Below, one piece after another: positions 37,663 through 45,874 of a stretch of 64,000 bases of DNA (within the stretch, counting starts at the first letter, position 1; each line of letters begins with the position of its first letter). The stretch is taken from assembly GCF_003313505.1 (NCBI RefSeq), contig NZ_QMHO01000004.1, forward strand, positions 225,008-289,007. Reading direction: 5' to 3'. The notes beneath the pieces were generated by a model. That model did not search any database. It had not been told where the DNA came from and worked only from the letters and a program-made list of their open reading frames with translations. A program made the translations under genes and the position numbers. The DNA comes from Pedobacter nanyangensis (GTDB lineage: Bacteria; Bacteroidota; Bacteroidia; Sphingobacteriales; Sphingobacteriaceae).

Positions 37663-38592
37663 ATGCAAAGCAGTTTTTTGAAGACATTTTTTCCACTTTT
37701 AGTAGTGTGCTTGATTGCAGGGAATTTAAAAGCCCAACAATCCGCAGCACCTGCTCAACTGCCCCAATTGTTAAAAATTCAAGACACCCTTGCGGCCTAT
37801 AGCGATTCGACCGTAAGTGTTAAGGATGACGTAGAACGGGCGGCGTACAACACCATGTTTGTAAAAAAACTCATCAGCGTCTTAAAAACCCCTCATTCCT
37901 TCCGGTTTAATTTCGATTCCCTTGCCAACGTAACGGTGCTCAATGCCCCTAACCAATCGTTCCGGATTTTCACTTGGTCGGTTCCACTTACCGATGGTGG
38001 CTATAAATTTTATGGCACAATCCAATTAGCCACCAAAGATGGTTCTTTAAAAATGATCCCCCTGAACGATGCGACGGAAACTTTTACCGACGACAACATC
38101 ATTACCAACCAAAAGAAATGGTACGGCGCCCGTTATTATGAAATGATTCCAGTGACCTATCCTGGCAAAAACCCCTATTATATTTTATTGGGATGGAAAG
38201 GCAACAATAACAAGACCAACAAAAAAGTTATCGAGGTTTTATCCTTCGAAAAAGACGACGCTGTATTTGGCAAAAATGTTTTCGAGTTGAGCAGAAAAGT
38301 ACCTGTAAAAAACAGGATAGTATTTGAATATGCCAAGAAAAACTCCATGACTTTAGCTTTCGACAAAAAGGTAAATATGATTGTTTTTGACCATTTGGCT
38401 CCTTTTGAAGCCAATATGGAAGGCAACTTCGAATATTATGCTTCCGATTTAAGCTTTGACGGCTACGCCATTAGCTATCCAAGGCTATATTTGAAGGAGA
38501 ATGTGGAAGTAAGAAACGACGCTTCTAATTTAGACGAACTATACAGCACTCCGCGTAAAGCGACGACACTTTTCCAAAAGGGCAAACATTAA
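37663..38592 (+). CDS. secreted protein of unknown function
   Basis: 309 residues with a signal peptide (FFPLLVVCLIAGNLKAQ). The mature part is mostly beta-type (FRIFTWSVPLTDGGYKFYGT, YYILLGWKGNNNKTNKKVIE, MIVFDHLAPFEANMEGNFEY). I do not recognise a named family, although the pattern is like periplasmic proteins common in Sphingobacteriaceae. It follows the thiolase gene by 10 bp and precedes the POT transporter by 79 bp. Confidence 0.75.
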   Translation: MQSSFLKTFFPLLVVCLIAGNLKAQQSAAPAQLPQLLKIQDTLAAYSDSTVSVKDDVERAAYNTMFVKKLISVLKTPHSFRFNFDSLANVTVLNAPNQSFRIFTWSVPLTDGGYKFYGTIQLATKDGSLKMIPLNDATETFTDDNIITNQKKWYGARYYEMIPVTYPGKNPYYILLGWKGNNNKTNKKVIEVLSFEKDDAVFGKNVFELSRKVPVKNRIVFEYAKKNSMTLAFDKKVNMIVFDHLAPFEANMEGNFEYYASDLSFDGYAISYPRLYLKENVEVRNDASNLDELYSTPRKATTLFQKGKH

Positions 38593-38671
38593 TTTTGCTG
38601 AAATGTAAATGTATTCGCCTATATTGCACCAATTTTTTTTAAAAAACTAAGACTAACTTATTAAATAATCT

Positions 38672-40888
38672 ATGCAAACAAATACTGCAGAAAATCCAAA
38701 CGATTTTTTTAAAAGCAAGGTATTAGGGCACCCATCGGGGCTTTTTGTACTTTTCTTTACCGAAATGTGGGAGCGTTTCTCCTACTATGGAATGCGAGCC
38801 CTATTGGTTTTGTTTTTCAGCGCTTCTGTTTTAGATAGCGGCTGGGGATGGCCAAAAGAACATGCGCTGGCCATTTTCGGAACCTATACTGCATTAGTTT
38901 ACCTTTCAACCATGCTTGGCGGCTATTTTGCCGATAAAGTAATTGGTATCCGCTGGGCCGTAGTGATAGGTGCACTGTTAATGACCTTAGGACACGCTTG
39001 TATGGCCTTGGAAACCTCGTTTTTTATCTACGCAGGTTTGGTTTTACTGGTGTTCGGTAGTGGTTTCTTTAAACCCAACATGACTTCCATTGTATCGGAA
39101 ATGTACAAAGATTTTCCTGAAAAAAAGGACGGGGCTTACACCATCTTCTATATGGGCGTAAATGCTGGAGCATTTTTCGGAATCATGCTTTGTGGCTATT
39201 TAGGTGAAAAAATTGGCTGGAGCTGGGGATTTGGCGTAGCAGGTATTTTTATGCTGTTTGGCTTGTTGCAATTCTGGCTTGCCCAAAATATTTTTGGAAC
39301 CATTGGCCTAAAGCCTGTGAAAGCAACCCCTGCAGAAAAAGCGGCGGCGGCCTCAGTACAACAAGAAGGTGGCAAATTGAATCCATTTACACGCTTTCAC
39401 ATGGTATTAATTGTGCTGTGTGTTGGTTTAGGGTTGGCATGGATTTTAAATGACCCTGTTAATAAAATCTCGGAAGGCACAACAAACCTATTCAGTTTCA
39501 GTTTATTTGGAGTTGACGGCAGTAATTTCATCATCTTAACAGCTTTGGTACTTTTCTTAATTTTATTGGTATCCAGAATTAACAGATACGATAAGGTACT
39601 TAAAGACAGGATGATTGCCATTGTGTTTTTTGCCATCATTACGATGATCTTTTGGTCGATATTTGAGCAGGCGCCAGGCTCGTTAACCTTGTTTGCAAAA
39701 GATTATACGCAACGGATCTTAGAAGGAACTTCGGGCACTATTTTTAAAATCGTTAACTCCTTAATCACCCTTGGTCCTTTGGCCATCATTACCTGGGTGC
39801 TCTTTAAATTGTTCGGGCAAACCTTCAACAAGTACAAACTATCCAACTTGATTTTAGGTTTCAGTTTCTTGATCATCTGGGGAATTGCCATCTGGATGGT
39901 AACCAACGAATACAAGTCTACTTCATACAATGTTCAATATAAAAATCTTAACGGCGTAGTGAACAACGATAAGGTGGTTTCGTCCGAATCTTATAAAGAC
40001 AACCAAGAAATCGCCATTTTAGATATCGAACGAACTTCATTCTATAAAGCTGATGAGAAAACTACCGTGGAGAACAACGCCTTGGTAGACAAAGACAAAA
40101 ACTATCTTGGCGATGTATTTAACGGTAAAATCAGCAATATTGTTGACCGGGAAAAACCAGGTGCATTCGGTACAGTGGTGAGCTATGCCGAAATAGAATT
40201 TGCCAACACTGCAGGCCAAACACTCAAAAGAGAAATCAGATTGGCAAAAGGCGAAAAAGAGTCATTAAAAGTAGGTGATACTAAAGAAATTTTGATTAAC
40301 CACAACATCAAATACGATGCTGATCAAACTTCGCCTATCAAGGCAACTATCACTTCGAAAGTTGCCGCTACCGAAGTAAACGCCAGTTGGTTCAACATCT
40401 TAAACTCACTTTTCATCATTACCTTAGCCCCATTGTTCTCTAAATGGTGGAGCAGTAAACGCAACCCATCGGCCAATAACAAATATGCTATCGGGATGTT
40501 GTTCTTAGCTATCGGAATGGCTTTTGTAGCCTTTGGCGCAGCCTCTATCCCTGCGGGAGCTAAATCAGCATCGGTAAGTATGATGTGGCTAGTATTCGTT
40601 TACCTATTCCATACCATGGCCGAACTTTGTGTATCACCGGTAGCACTTTCTTATGTTAGTAAATTGGTACCAGGCCGCATGATTGCCATTATGTTTGGGG
40701 TTTGGTACTTAGCTGTAGCTATCGGGAACAAGTTGGCCGGTATATTTGGTGAGGTTTCAGAAAGCATAGCAGGTGAAAAAGGCTATAGCTATTTCTTCTG
40801 GACACTAACAGGTGTATCATTAGCCGCATCTTTATTAGCCTTTGCTTTAGGCCCAATTGTTAAAAAGCTGATGCACGGTGTAAAATAG
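38672..40888 (+). CDS. POT family (proton-dependent oligopeptide) transporter with a large insert
   Basis: 738 residues; usual bacterial members have about 460-520. The family signature EMWERFSYYGMRALLVLFF is at residues 31-49 and imports di- or tripeptides with protons. FWSIFEQAPGSLTLFA (~327-342) and SWFNILNSLFIITLAP (~572-587) are normally close together. Here they are separated by two extra hydrophobic segments (~355-380, ~391-411) and a polar, mostly beta domain at ~413-571. The insert is in frame and has the same codon style, so it is a domain insertion, not an assembly artefact. A bidirectional hairpin follows the gene. Confidence 0.9.
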   Translation: MQTNTAENPNDFFKSKVLGHPSGLFVLFFTEMWERFSYYGMRALLVLFFSASVLDSGWGWPKEHALAIFGTYTALVYLSTMLGGYFADKVIGIRWAVVIGALLMTLGHACMALETSFFIYAGLVLLVFGSGFFKPNMTSIVSEMYKDFPEKKDGAYTIFYMGVNAGAFFGIMLCGYLGEKIGWSWGFGVAGIFMLFGLLQFWLAQNIFGTIGLKPVKATPAEKAAAASVQQEGGKLNPFTRFHMVLIVLCVGLGLAWILNDPVNKISEGTTNLFSFSLFGVDGSNFIILTALVLFLILLVSRINRYDKVLKDRMIAIVFFAIITMIFWSIFEQAPGSLTLFAKDYTQRILEGTSGTIFKIVNSLITLGPLAIITWVLFKLFGQTFNKYKLSNLILGFSFLIIWGIAIWMVTNEYKSTSYNVQYKNLNGVVNNDKVVSSESYKDNQEIAILDIERTSFYKADEKTTVENNALVDKDKNYLGDVFNGKISNIVDREKPGAFGTVVSYAEIEFANTAGQTLKREIRLAKGEKESLKVGDTKEILINHNIKYDADQTSPIKATITSKVAATEVNASWFNILNSLFIITLAPLFSKWWSSKRNPSANNKYAIGMLFLAIGMAFVAFGAASIPAGAKSASVSMMWLVFVYLFHTMAELCVSPVALSYVSKLVPGRMIAIMFGVWYLAVAIGNKLAGIFGEVSESIAGEKGYSYFFWTLTGVSLAASLLAFALGPIVKKLMHGVK

Positions 40889-40907
40889 GCATCGCATCAT
40901 GATCCAT

Positions 40908-40944
40908 AACGATAAAGGCTCCCAATTTGGGAGCCTTTATCGTT
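40908..40944. terminator. bidirectional terminator between the POT and peroxiredoxin genes
   Basis: AACGATAAAGGCTCCC pairs perfectly with GGGAGCCTTTATCGTT around a 5-base loop, between two convergent genes. Confidence 0.8.
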
Positions 40945-40959
40945 TATCCAAAAGTTAAT

Positions 40960-41595
40960 CTACTTATTTGGTTGAGGAGTTGTCCTCAAATACGGCTTAA
41001 TCACTTTATGTCCTTTGGGAAACTTAGCTGGAATATCTTCCGTTTTAATGCTATTTACCACAATTACATCTTCACCGTCCTTCCAGTCGGCAGGTGTGGC
41101 CACGCTATAATTAGCGGTTAGCTGCAATGAGTCAATCACTCTTAGTACTTCATTAAAGTTCCTACCCGTAGATGCAGGATAAGTGATGATCAGTTTTACC
41201 TTTTTATCAGGCCCTATTACAAAAAGCGAACGTACGGTTAAAGTTTCCGAAGCATTCGGGTGGATCATGTCATAAAGATTTGCCACCTTCTTGTCGGAGT
41301 CGGCAATGATGGGAAAATCAACATTCGTATTTTGGGTTTCGTTGATATCCTTAATCCAGCCTAAATGCGAGTCTACAGGATCAACACTTAATGCTAAAAC
41401 TTTTACATTCCTTTGATCGAATTCACCTTTCAAAGCAGCTGTTCTACCCAGTTCTGTGGTGCAAACTGGTGTATAATCCGCGGGATGTGAAAACAAAACT
41501 CCCCAACTATCGCCAAGGTATTCATAAAAGTCTATCTCACCTATAGATGTTGTAGCTTTAAAATTTGGAGCGATATCGCCTATTCTTATGCTCAT
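40960..41595 (-). CDS. peroxiredoxin, Prx6 (1-Cys) type
   Basis: 211 residues. The peroxidatic Cys is in HPADYTPVCTTELGRTA, with the Thr and the later Arg (VRSLFVIGPDKKV) of the active site. Length and the C-terminal extension (RTTPQPNK end) fit the Prx6 group, cytosolic enzymes that reduce hydrogen peroxide and alkyl hydroperoxides. No resolving Cys is apparent. It stands alone, convergent with the POT gene. Confidence 0.92.
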   Translation of the reverse strand: MSIRIGDIAPNFKATTSIGEIDFYEYLGDSWGVLFSHPADYTPVCTTELGRTAALKGEFDQRNVKVLALSVDPVDSHLGWIKDINETQNTNVDFPIIADSDKKVANLYDMIHPNASETLTVRSLFVIGPDKKVKLIITYPASTGRNFNEVLRVIDSLQLTANYSVATPADWKDGEDVIVVNSIKTEDIPAKFPKGHKVIKPYLRTTPQPNK

Positions 41596-41650
41596 CGTAT
41601 TAATATTTAAATGAAAAATCGATTAATTATATGTTCAAGTTACGAAAAAA

Positions 41651-42574
41651 TCAAGAGAACAAATCGCCCTGCCCTTTTAAGAAATTGATACGAGGCAGTT
41701 TACTCCCTAATTTTTGATTGAATTTTTCGATGGTATAGTCGGCAATAATGGGCGTATCACTTTCATCATGCTGGTGCAAAAAGAAATAGATTTCCTCTAG
41801 TCCCCTGTTCAACCAATCGTCTAAACGTACCATCCAATCGTCTATCCTTTTTTGATCAGAGCTTTCCAGAAACTGGCCACCATTCCCTACAAAACGAATA
41901 AATGCTTTAGGTGTGGGGAGTTCCATGTGTACACAATCACGTCTGCCACTTGCGTCGGTAATGGCGGCACCTATGTTAAGATCTGCTAAAAGCGAGAATA
42001 AGGCTTTTCGATCATCAGCCTTAGCAAACCAATCCTCATGGCGTACTTCCAAAAACAAATTCAAATCTCTTGGTAAAGCTTTTAGATATTGATGCATGGC
42101 ATCAAAGTTTTTAGGCCCAAAATTATCGCCCAACTGCAAAAAACAAGGGCCTAGTTTATCTCCAAAGGCACTAATGGCTTTTAAGTACAAATCCGTTTCG
42201 GCCTGTGCATTGTTTAAACGTTTAATATGGGTTATCGCTCGCGAAAATTTCGGGCAAAATACAAAATCTGGACGCCGTTCTGCCATTTCCTTCCATTTCA
42301 AAATCTGCTCCTCTTTAGGAATCCCATAAAAAACCGCATTTAATTCTATAGAGTTAAAATGCTTTACATATTCCGCTAAAAAGTCTTTCTCTTTAGTTTT
42401 AGCGGGATAAATCAAATTCACCCATTCCTTTCTGCCCCATTTGGCACAACCCACAAAAAACTTTGGGTCGGCAACAGCCTTGCCTTTTAAAGTAAGCTTG
42501 GTTTGTTCGCCATCTGGCGGCAAGGTAAAATCTACTTGATTAATTTCACTGGGTTCAACTCTTCCAAATTCCAT
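41651..42574 (-). CDS. DUF72 family protein
   Basis: 307 residues of the TIM-barrel DUF72 family (YecE-like), whose biochemical role is not established. Typical stretches are FFVGCAKWGRKEWVNLIYPA, FNSIELNAVFYGIP, FCPKFSRAITH, LFLEVRHEDWF, and FIRFVGNGGQFLESSDQKRI. An N-terminal ~35-residue extension precedes the barrel. No neighbour hints at a role. Confidence 0.88.
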   Translation of the reverse strand: MEFGRVEPSEINQVDFTLPPDGEQTKLTLKGKAVADPKFFVGCAKWGRKEWVNLIYPAKTKEKDFLAEYVKHFNSIELNAVFYGIPKEEQILKWKEMAERRPDFVFCPKFSRAITHIKRLNNAQAETDLYLKAISAFGDKLGPCFLQLGDNFGPKNFDAMHQYLKALPRDLNLFLEVRHEDWFAKADDRKALFSLLADLNIGAAITDASGRRDCVHMELPTPKAFIRFVGNGGQFLESSDQKRIDDWMVRLDDWLNRGLEEIYFFLHQHDESDTPIIADYTIEKFNQKLGSKLPRINFLKGQGDLFS

Positions 42575-42640
42575 GGTTAAATATAGTTAATTAACCACAG
42601 ATAATATTTGGGCAATGTGTATTTACACCTATAGCTGACC

Positions 42641-42680
42641 CTATGTGCCTATGTGGCTCATTGAACACATAGGCACATAG
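42641..42680. repeat. perfect 15-bp inverted repeat
   Basis: CTATGTGCCTATGTG and CACATAGGCACATAG around a 10-base loop. It is itself built of a doubled CTATGTG unit. It sits in the 229-bp gap between two co-oriented genes and has no T-run. It looks like a dispersed repeat rather than a terminator. Confidence 0.6.
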
Positions 42681-42747
42681 CAAACTCAACAATATGAACA
42701 AACAAACAATCTGCGTAGCTGTGGCTCACAAAAACTTCATTCCAAAG

Positions 42748-42779
42748 AAAAACCCCGAAAACAATCAAATGTTTCGGGG
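42748..42779 (-). terminator. terminator of the sigma/protease operon
   Basis: CCCCGAAA and TTTCGGGG pair around a short loop; a T-run follows on the minus strand, 25 bases after the protease stop codon. Confidence 0.8.
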
Positions 42780-42803
42780 CTCGAACTATATAAATTGTAA
42801 AAA

Positions 42804-43907
42804 CTAGTTGTTGTTATACACTTTAATCATAAATACGTAATCCTGCATTTTTTGCACTTGTTTATTACGTTTCAAACCACGCAAGCTGCTTTTCTTACCA
42901 TAAGAAACTTTTCTGCTTAATGAGTCTTGAGGAATAGCATTTAAAGCTTCCATGATATACTTTGATTTTACGGCAAAAGTAGCACCATCGGTTTTATTTT
43001 CTTTTCCGTTAATAATCCCTACCACGTTACCGCTATTATCCAACAAAGGGCCGCCACTGTTGCCCGGATTTACCGGAATAGCTACCTGATAGGCCAAAGT
43101 ATCCCCATTAATACCATTTCTTGAACTCACATAACCATCGCCCAATACAATATCATCTTTAGGGAAACCCAAAGTGAACACAGATTCGCCAATGCCAGAA
43201 GAGCCACGTTTCATGGTATAAGGCAATGCAGGTAAACTTTCAAAGCGTTTATCGCTAATTTTCAGGATAGCAATATCGTTTACAGGATCGCTATAAAACG
43301 ACTTCGCTTTATAAGAACCATTACTATTTTGTACATAAACAGAATCTGCACCACGAACTACATGGTAATTGGTAACAATGTAACCGTTACCAGAAATAGC
43401 GAAACCAGTTCCGCCAAATCTTGCGTTATTGCTATTATTATTACTACTATTATTAGCCTCCCTGGTTTTAATATCCCTGATCAAGGTATTTTGCGTACTT
43501 CTAATCTTAGCCATATCCTTGCTCATCGCCTCAAAAGTACCTGCTTGTTTATTATTACTTTGTATAGAGTACAACGAAACCATAGCCAACAATATAAACG
43601 AAGCGGCAATAGCCACTGCCGATCTATTGTTACGCCAAAGCTTCACCCATTTCGAAGGATGTGGTCTTAAATTTTCAGCCAGGGCTGCAACGTCAATTTG
43701 CGAGTGCACAGCGTCCATTTGTTCCTTTAATTTCACCACATGTGCATATTGAGCCATCGAATCCAAGAAAACCTTATGAGCTACAACCTTGTGATCAATC
43801 ACGGGATCATTGCTGCGCAACTGTTCAAACGCTATGCGCTCCTCTGCCGTAAGTTTACCTTTTAGATAATCTTCAATAATAGCTTCAAGTTCTATCTCGT
43901 TTCTCAT
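42804..43907 (-). CDS. membrane-anchored trypsin-like protease fused to an anti-sigma-like domain
   Basis: 367 residues. Residues 1-90 are a soluble helical segment (ELEAIIEDYLKGKLTAEERI) with the look of the cytoplasmic sigma-binding region of anti-sigma factors. One membrane helix follows (96-115, AVAIAASFILLAMVSLYSI), then an Asn/Ser-rich linker (150-165) and an HtrA/trypsin-like domain with the triad H182 (TNYHVV), D211 (VNDIAIL), S284 (NPGNSGGPLLD). There is no PDZ domain. The gene starts 3 bp after the sigma gene's stop, so the pair is one operon. The topology puts the protease in the periplasm and the first domain in the cytoplasm. A sensor-protease that controls its own sigma factor is an inference. 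Confidence 0.85.
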   Translation of the reverse strand: MRNEIELEAIIEDYLKGKLTAEERIAFEQLRSNDPVIDHKVVAHKVFLDSMAQYAHVVKLKEQMDAVHSQIDVAALAENLRPHPSKWVKLWRNNRSAVAIAASFILLAMVSLYSIQSNNKQAGTFEAMSKDMAKIRSTQNTLIRDIKTREANNSSNNNSNNARFGGTGFAISGNGYIVTNYHVVRGADSVYVQNSNGSYKAKSFYSDPVNDIAILKISDKRFESLPALPYTMKRGSSGIGESVFTLGFPKDDIVLGDGYVSSRNGINGDTLAYQVAIPVNPGNSGGPLLDNSGNVVGIINGKENKTDGATFAVKSKYIMEALNAIPQDSLSRKVSYGKKSSLRGLKRNKQVQKMQDYVFMIKVYNNN

Positions 43908-43910
43908 TTC

Positions 43911-44477
43911 CTATGATTGAAAAAATAATTTCTTTAACCTCTGCAAACACTTGTATTTCTGTGTTTTTGCATTATCTGTATTCGTATATCCAAACTTTTC
44001 ACAAATTTCCTGCATGGAATGGTTATGGATATAAAAATCCTGGATAATTGTTTTGCAAGGCTCGCCCAAATTATCCAGTGCCACTTTCATCTTATCAAAC
44101 TGCATGTCCTTTTCCTCATGCATTTCCAACTCGTCATCTACCGCCAACACATCTTCAAAATCGGCAATGTTATTAGCCTTCTTGCTCTGCTGGGTAAGTT
44201 TTTTCAGCCAAATCCGCCTGCCTACCGAATAGATATAGGTTTTCAGCTTACTGCTCAACTCAAAATTCCCACTGCGCACCTTATTGTAAAGCACAATAAT
44301 GGCCTCCTGATAAACATCCTTGGCATCATCCTCATCACCACTGTTATTTAAAACAAACTGCAGCACCATGGGGAAATATGCCAAATACAATTTATTTAAA
44401 GCCTCTACCGAGTTATTGAGTATCCCTAGTACAACTTCTCTATCTGTTGGTATCTGACTGCTAAACTTTATACTCAC
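43911..44477 (-). CDS. ECF-like sigma-70 factor of the protease operon
   Basis: 188 residues. Region 2 is DEDDAKDVYQEAIIVLYNKV with the following TYIYSVGRRIWLKKL. Region 4 is EPCKTIIQDFYIHNHSMQEI, then CEKFGYTNTDNAKTQKYKCL, a Bacteroidota variant. The start is GTG at 44477, with an in-frame TAG directly upstream. The element GGGTTACC-N15-TATTAAT lies 2 bases upstream of that GTG and is shared with the three divergent lipoprotein genes, pointing to autoregulation. Because the element is so close, a transcript starting from it would begin near or within the first codons, so the real start could lie further in. Confidence 0.9.
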   Translation of the reverse strand: MSIKFSSQIPTDREVVLGILNNSVEALNKLYLAYFPMVLQFVLNNSGDEDDAKDVYQEAIIVLYNKVRSGNFELSSKLKTYIYSVGRRIWLKKLTQQSKKANNIADFEDVLAVDDELEMHEEKDMQFDKMKVALDNLGEPCKTIIQDFYIHNHSMQEICEKFGYTNTDNAKTQKYKCLQRLKKLFFQS

Positions 44478-44479
44478 CT

Positions 44480-44509
44480 ATTAATACAATTAAAATCAAA
44501 TGGTAACCC
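44480..44509 (-). promoter_or_regulatory. shared GGGTTACC-N15-TATTAAT element, sigma gene copy
   Basis: On the minus strand GGGTTACC (44509-44502), 15 bases, TATTAAT (44486-44480). The lipoprotein copy at 45163 has the same two blocks with the same spacing; the match extends to TTATTGGGTTACC and GTATTAAT while the spacer differs. This fits a -35/-10 pair for one alternative sigma factor. Confidence 0.65.
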
Positions 44510-44599
44510 AATAATAATCAAAAAAATCACAAGCTATCCACAAGCAAGCAATCTATATCTATTTGGGAAAGCAATAATTGTGCTATAATCATCGTCTTG

Positions 44600-44660
44600 C
44601 CCCGCTTTCCGCTATATCCCTCGTTTTACTCGGGATGCTCGCTACAATCGGGTTTATAAT
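44600..44660. repeat. partial copy of the dispersed element found at 53550
   Basis: The order CCCGCT, TCCGCT, CTCGCT and ATCGGGTTTA matches the left half of the element at 53550-53769. An internal ATCCC/GGGAT hairpin is present. It lies in the 351-bp gap between the sigma gene and the first divergent lipoprotein gene; nothing coding is seen in that gap. Confidence 0.6.
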
Positions 44661-44762
44661 GCCCCTTTTGTACAAAAAAACTTTTTTTTTAATACCAAAT
44701 CCGGTAAATAGTAACCCGCAAAAAAGTTGAAAAAAATATTTTAATTTTTTGCTAAAACCTGA

Positions 44763-44791
44763 GGTTACCTTTTTACCTTTGCGGCATTAAG
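44763..44791 (+). promoter_or_regulatory. shared element plus -7 box before lipoprotein 1
   Basis: GGTTACC (44763-44769), 15 bases, CATTAAG: the same layout as the copies at 44480, 45163 and 45584. The spacer also holds TACCTTTG (44774-44781), a good housekeeping -7 box with TTTTGC about 22 bp upstream. This copy could therefore be read by both sigma types. Confidence 0.6.
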
Positions 44792-44828
44792 ATGTAAAAC
44801 TAATTAATTATTAAATCAGAAAATTAAA

Positions 44829-44999
44829 ATGAAAAACTTATTCAAATTTGGCTTTTTAGCATTAGCATTATCTTTAACTGTAGTTGCTTGTTCTTCTGAG
44901 AAAAAAGCTGAAGGTACTGACACTGCTGCTGTTGATACAACTGTAGTTGATACAACTGCCGCTGTTGATACTACTAAAGCTGCTCCTGCTGCTCACTAG
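44829..44999 (+). CDS. small Thr/Asp/Val-rich lipoprotein 1
   Basis: 56 residues. Signal MKNLFKFGFLALALSLTVVA, lipobox Cys21, then CSSEKKAEGTDT, identical at the protein level to the two genes downstream. The rest is DTTVVDTTAAVDTTKAAPAAH, a low-complexity tail with no recognised fold. It is probably a surface or periplasm-facing lipid-anchored peptide. It has its own promoter element and terminator, so it is a single-gene unit divergent from the sigma operon. Confidence 0.75.
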   Translation: MKNLFKFGFLALALSLTVVACSSEKKAEGTDTAAVDTTVVDTTAAVDTTKAAPAAH

Positions 45000-45021
45000 T
45001 CAATAGTTGAAACAAAGTATA

Positions 45022-45054
45022 AAAGCCTTTCCAAAAATTGGAAAGGCTTTTTTT
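45022..45054 (+). terminator. terminator of lipoprotein 1
   Basis: AAAGCCTTTCC pairs with GGAAAGGCTTT around 7 bases, then a T-run. Confidence 0.88.
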
Positions 45055-45162
45055 ATGACAGAAAGCAAAGGGCTTTTAGCAGATACCAAAAACATTCTTA
45101 TACGCTCTTATACGCTTAAAAACAAGCCGTTTCAGAAATTTTGATTTTTTTGAACTTTTATT

Positions 45163-45192
45163 GGGTTACCTTTTAGCGATTGCCGTATTAAT
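45163..45192 (+). promoter_or_regulatory. shared GGGTTACC-N15-TATTAAT element before lipoprotein 2
   Basis: GGGTTACC (45163-45170), 15 bases, TATTAAT (45186-45192). No TAnnTTTG box lies in the spacer here, so this unit may depend on the alternative sigma factor. The leader to the ATG is about 40 bases. Confidence 0.65.
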
Positions 45193-45235
45193 GAACAATT
45201 AATTAATTATAAAATAGTTTAAACTAGAAATTAAA

Positions 45236-45427
45236 ATGAAAAACTTATTCAAATTTGGCTTTTTAGCATTAGCATTATCTTTAACTGTAGTTGCTTGTTC
45301 TTCTGAGAAAAAAGCTGAAGGTACTGACACTATCGGTGCTGACACTACTGTAACTGCTGATACTACTGTAACCGACACAGTTGTTAAAACTGACACTACT
45401 GTTGTTGACTCAACTGTAAAACACTAA
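45236..45427 (+). CDS. small Thr/Asp/Val-rich lipoprotein 2
   Basis: 63 residues. The signal and first mature residues equal lipoprotein 1 (lipobox Cys21). The tail is built of repeats of the type DTTVTADTTVTDTVVKTDTT and ends in VDSTVKH. It is acidic, very Thr/Val-rich, and has no recognised domain. It may be an envelope filler, linker or adhesive peptide, but no function is known. Sequence is identical to the gene at 45657. It lies in its own transcription unit with the shared upstream element and a terminator. Confidence 0.75.
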   Translation: MKNLFKFGFLALALSLTVVACSSEKKAEGTDTIGADTTVTADTTVTDTVVKTDTTVVDSTVKH

Positions 45428-45452
45428 GCCAAAATTTAGTGAAAGCATAAAA

Positions 45453-45478
45453 AAGTCCCGCAAATGTGGGACTTTTTT
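45453..45478 (+). terminator. terminator of lipoprotein 2
   Basis: AAGTCCC pairs with GGGACTT around GCAAATGT, then a T-run. Confidence 0.85.
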
Positions 45479-45583
45479 GATATCCGGGAAATGAATAACC
45501 ACAAAAAATACGCTTAAAAAATATTTTTATCACACTGACAAACAGCTAATTAAAAATTAAATTATTTTTTTCATCATTTTATC

Positions 45584-45613
45584 GGGTTACCTTTTAGCGA
45601 TTGCCGTATTAAT
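45584..45613 (+). promoter_or_regulatory. shared GGGTTACC-N15-TATTAAT element before lipoprotein 3
   Basis: Same two blocks and spacer as at 45163, shifted by 421 bp. Sequence left of it diverges from the first copy after GGG. Confidence 0.65.
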
Positions 45614-45656
45614 GAACAATTAATTAATTATAAAATAGTTTAAACTAGAAATTAAA

Positions 45657-45848
45657 ATGAAAAACTTATTCAAATTTGGCTTTTTAGCATTAGCATTATC
45701 TTTAACTGTAGTTGCTTGTTCTTCTGAGAAAAAAGCTGAAGGTACTGACACTATCGGTGCTGACACTACTGTAACTGCTGATACTACTGTAACCGACACA
45801 GTTGTTAAAACTGACACTACTGTTGTTGACTCAACTGTAAAACACTAA
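45657..45848 (+). CDS. small Thr/Asp/Val-rich lipoprotein 3, identical to lipoprotein 2
   Basis: 63 residues, the same protein and the same DNA as the gene at 45236: signal peptide, lipobox Cys21, CSSEKKAEGTDT, then Thr/Val/Asp repeats. It ends the three-gene lipoprotein cluster and is followed by the convergent LytTR regulator gene. Retention of an exact second copy suggests that dosage matters or that the duplication is very young. Confidence 0.75.
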   Translation: MKNLFKFGFLALALSLTVVACSSEKKAEGTDTIGADTTVTADTTVTDTVVKTDTTVVDSTVKH

Positions 45849-45874
45849 GCCAAAATTTAGTGAAAGCATAAAAA

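Noticed and set aside
44774..44781. TACCTTTG as proof that lipoprotein 1 is only a housekeeping gene
   Set aside because: It is a good -7 box, but it sits inside the spacer of the shared element; the other two lipoprotein copies lack it, so both readings are kept.
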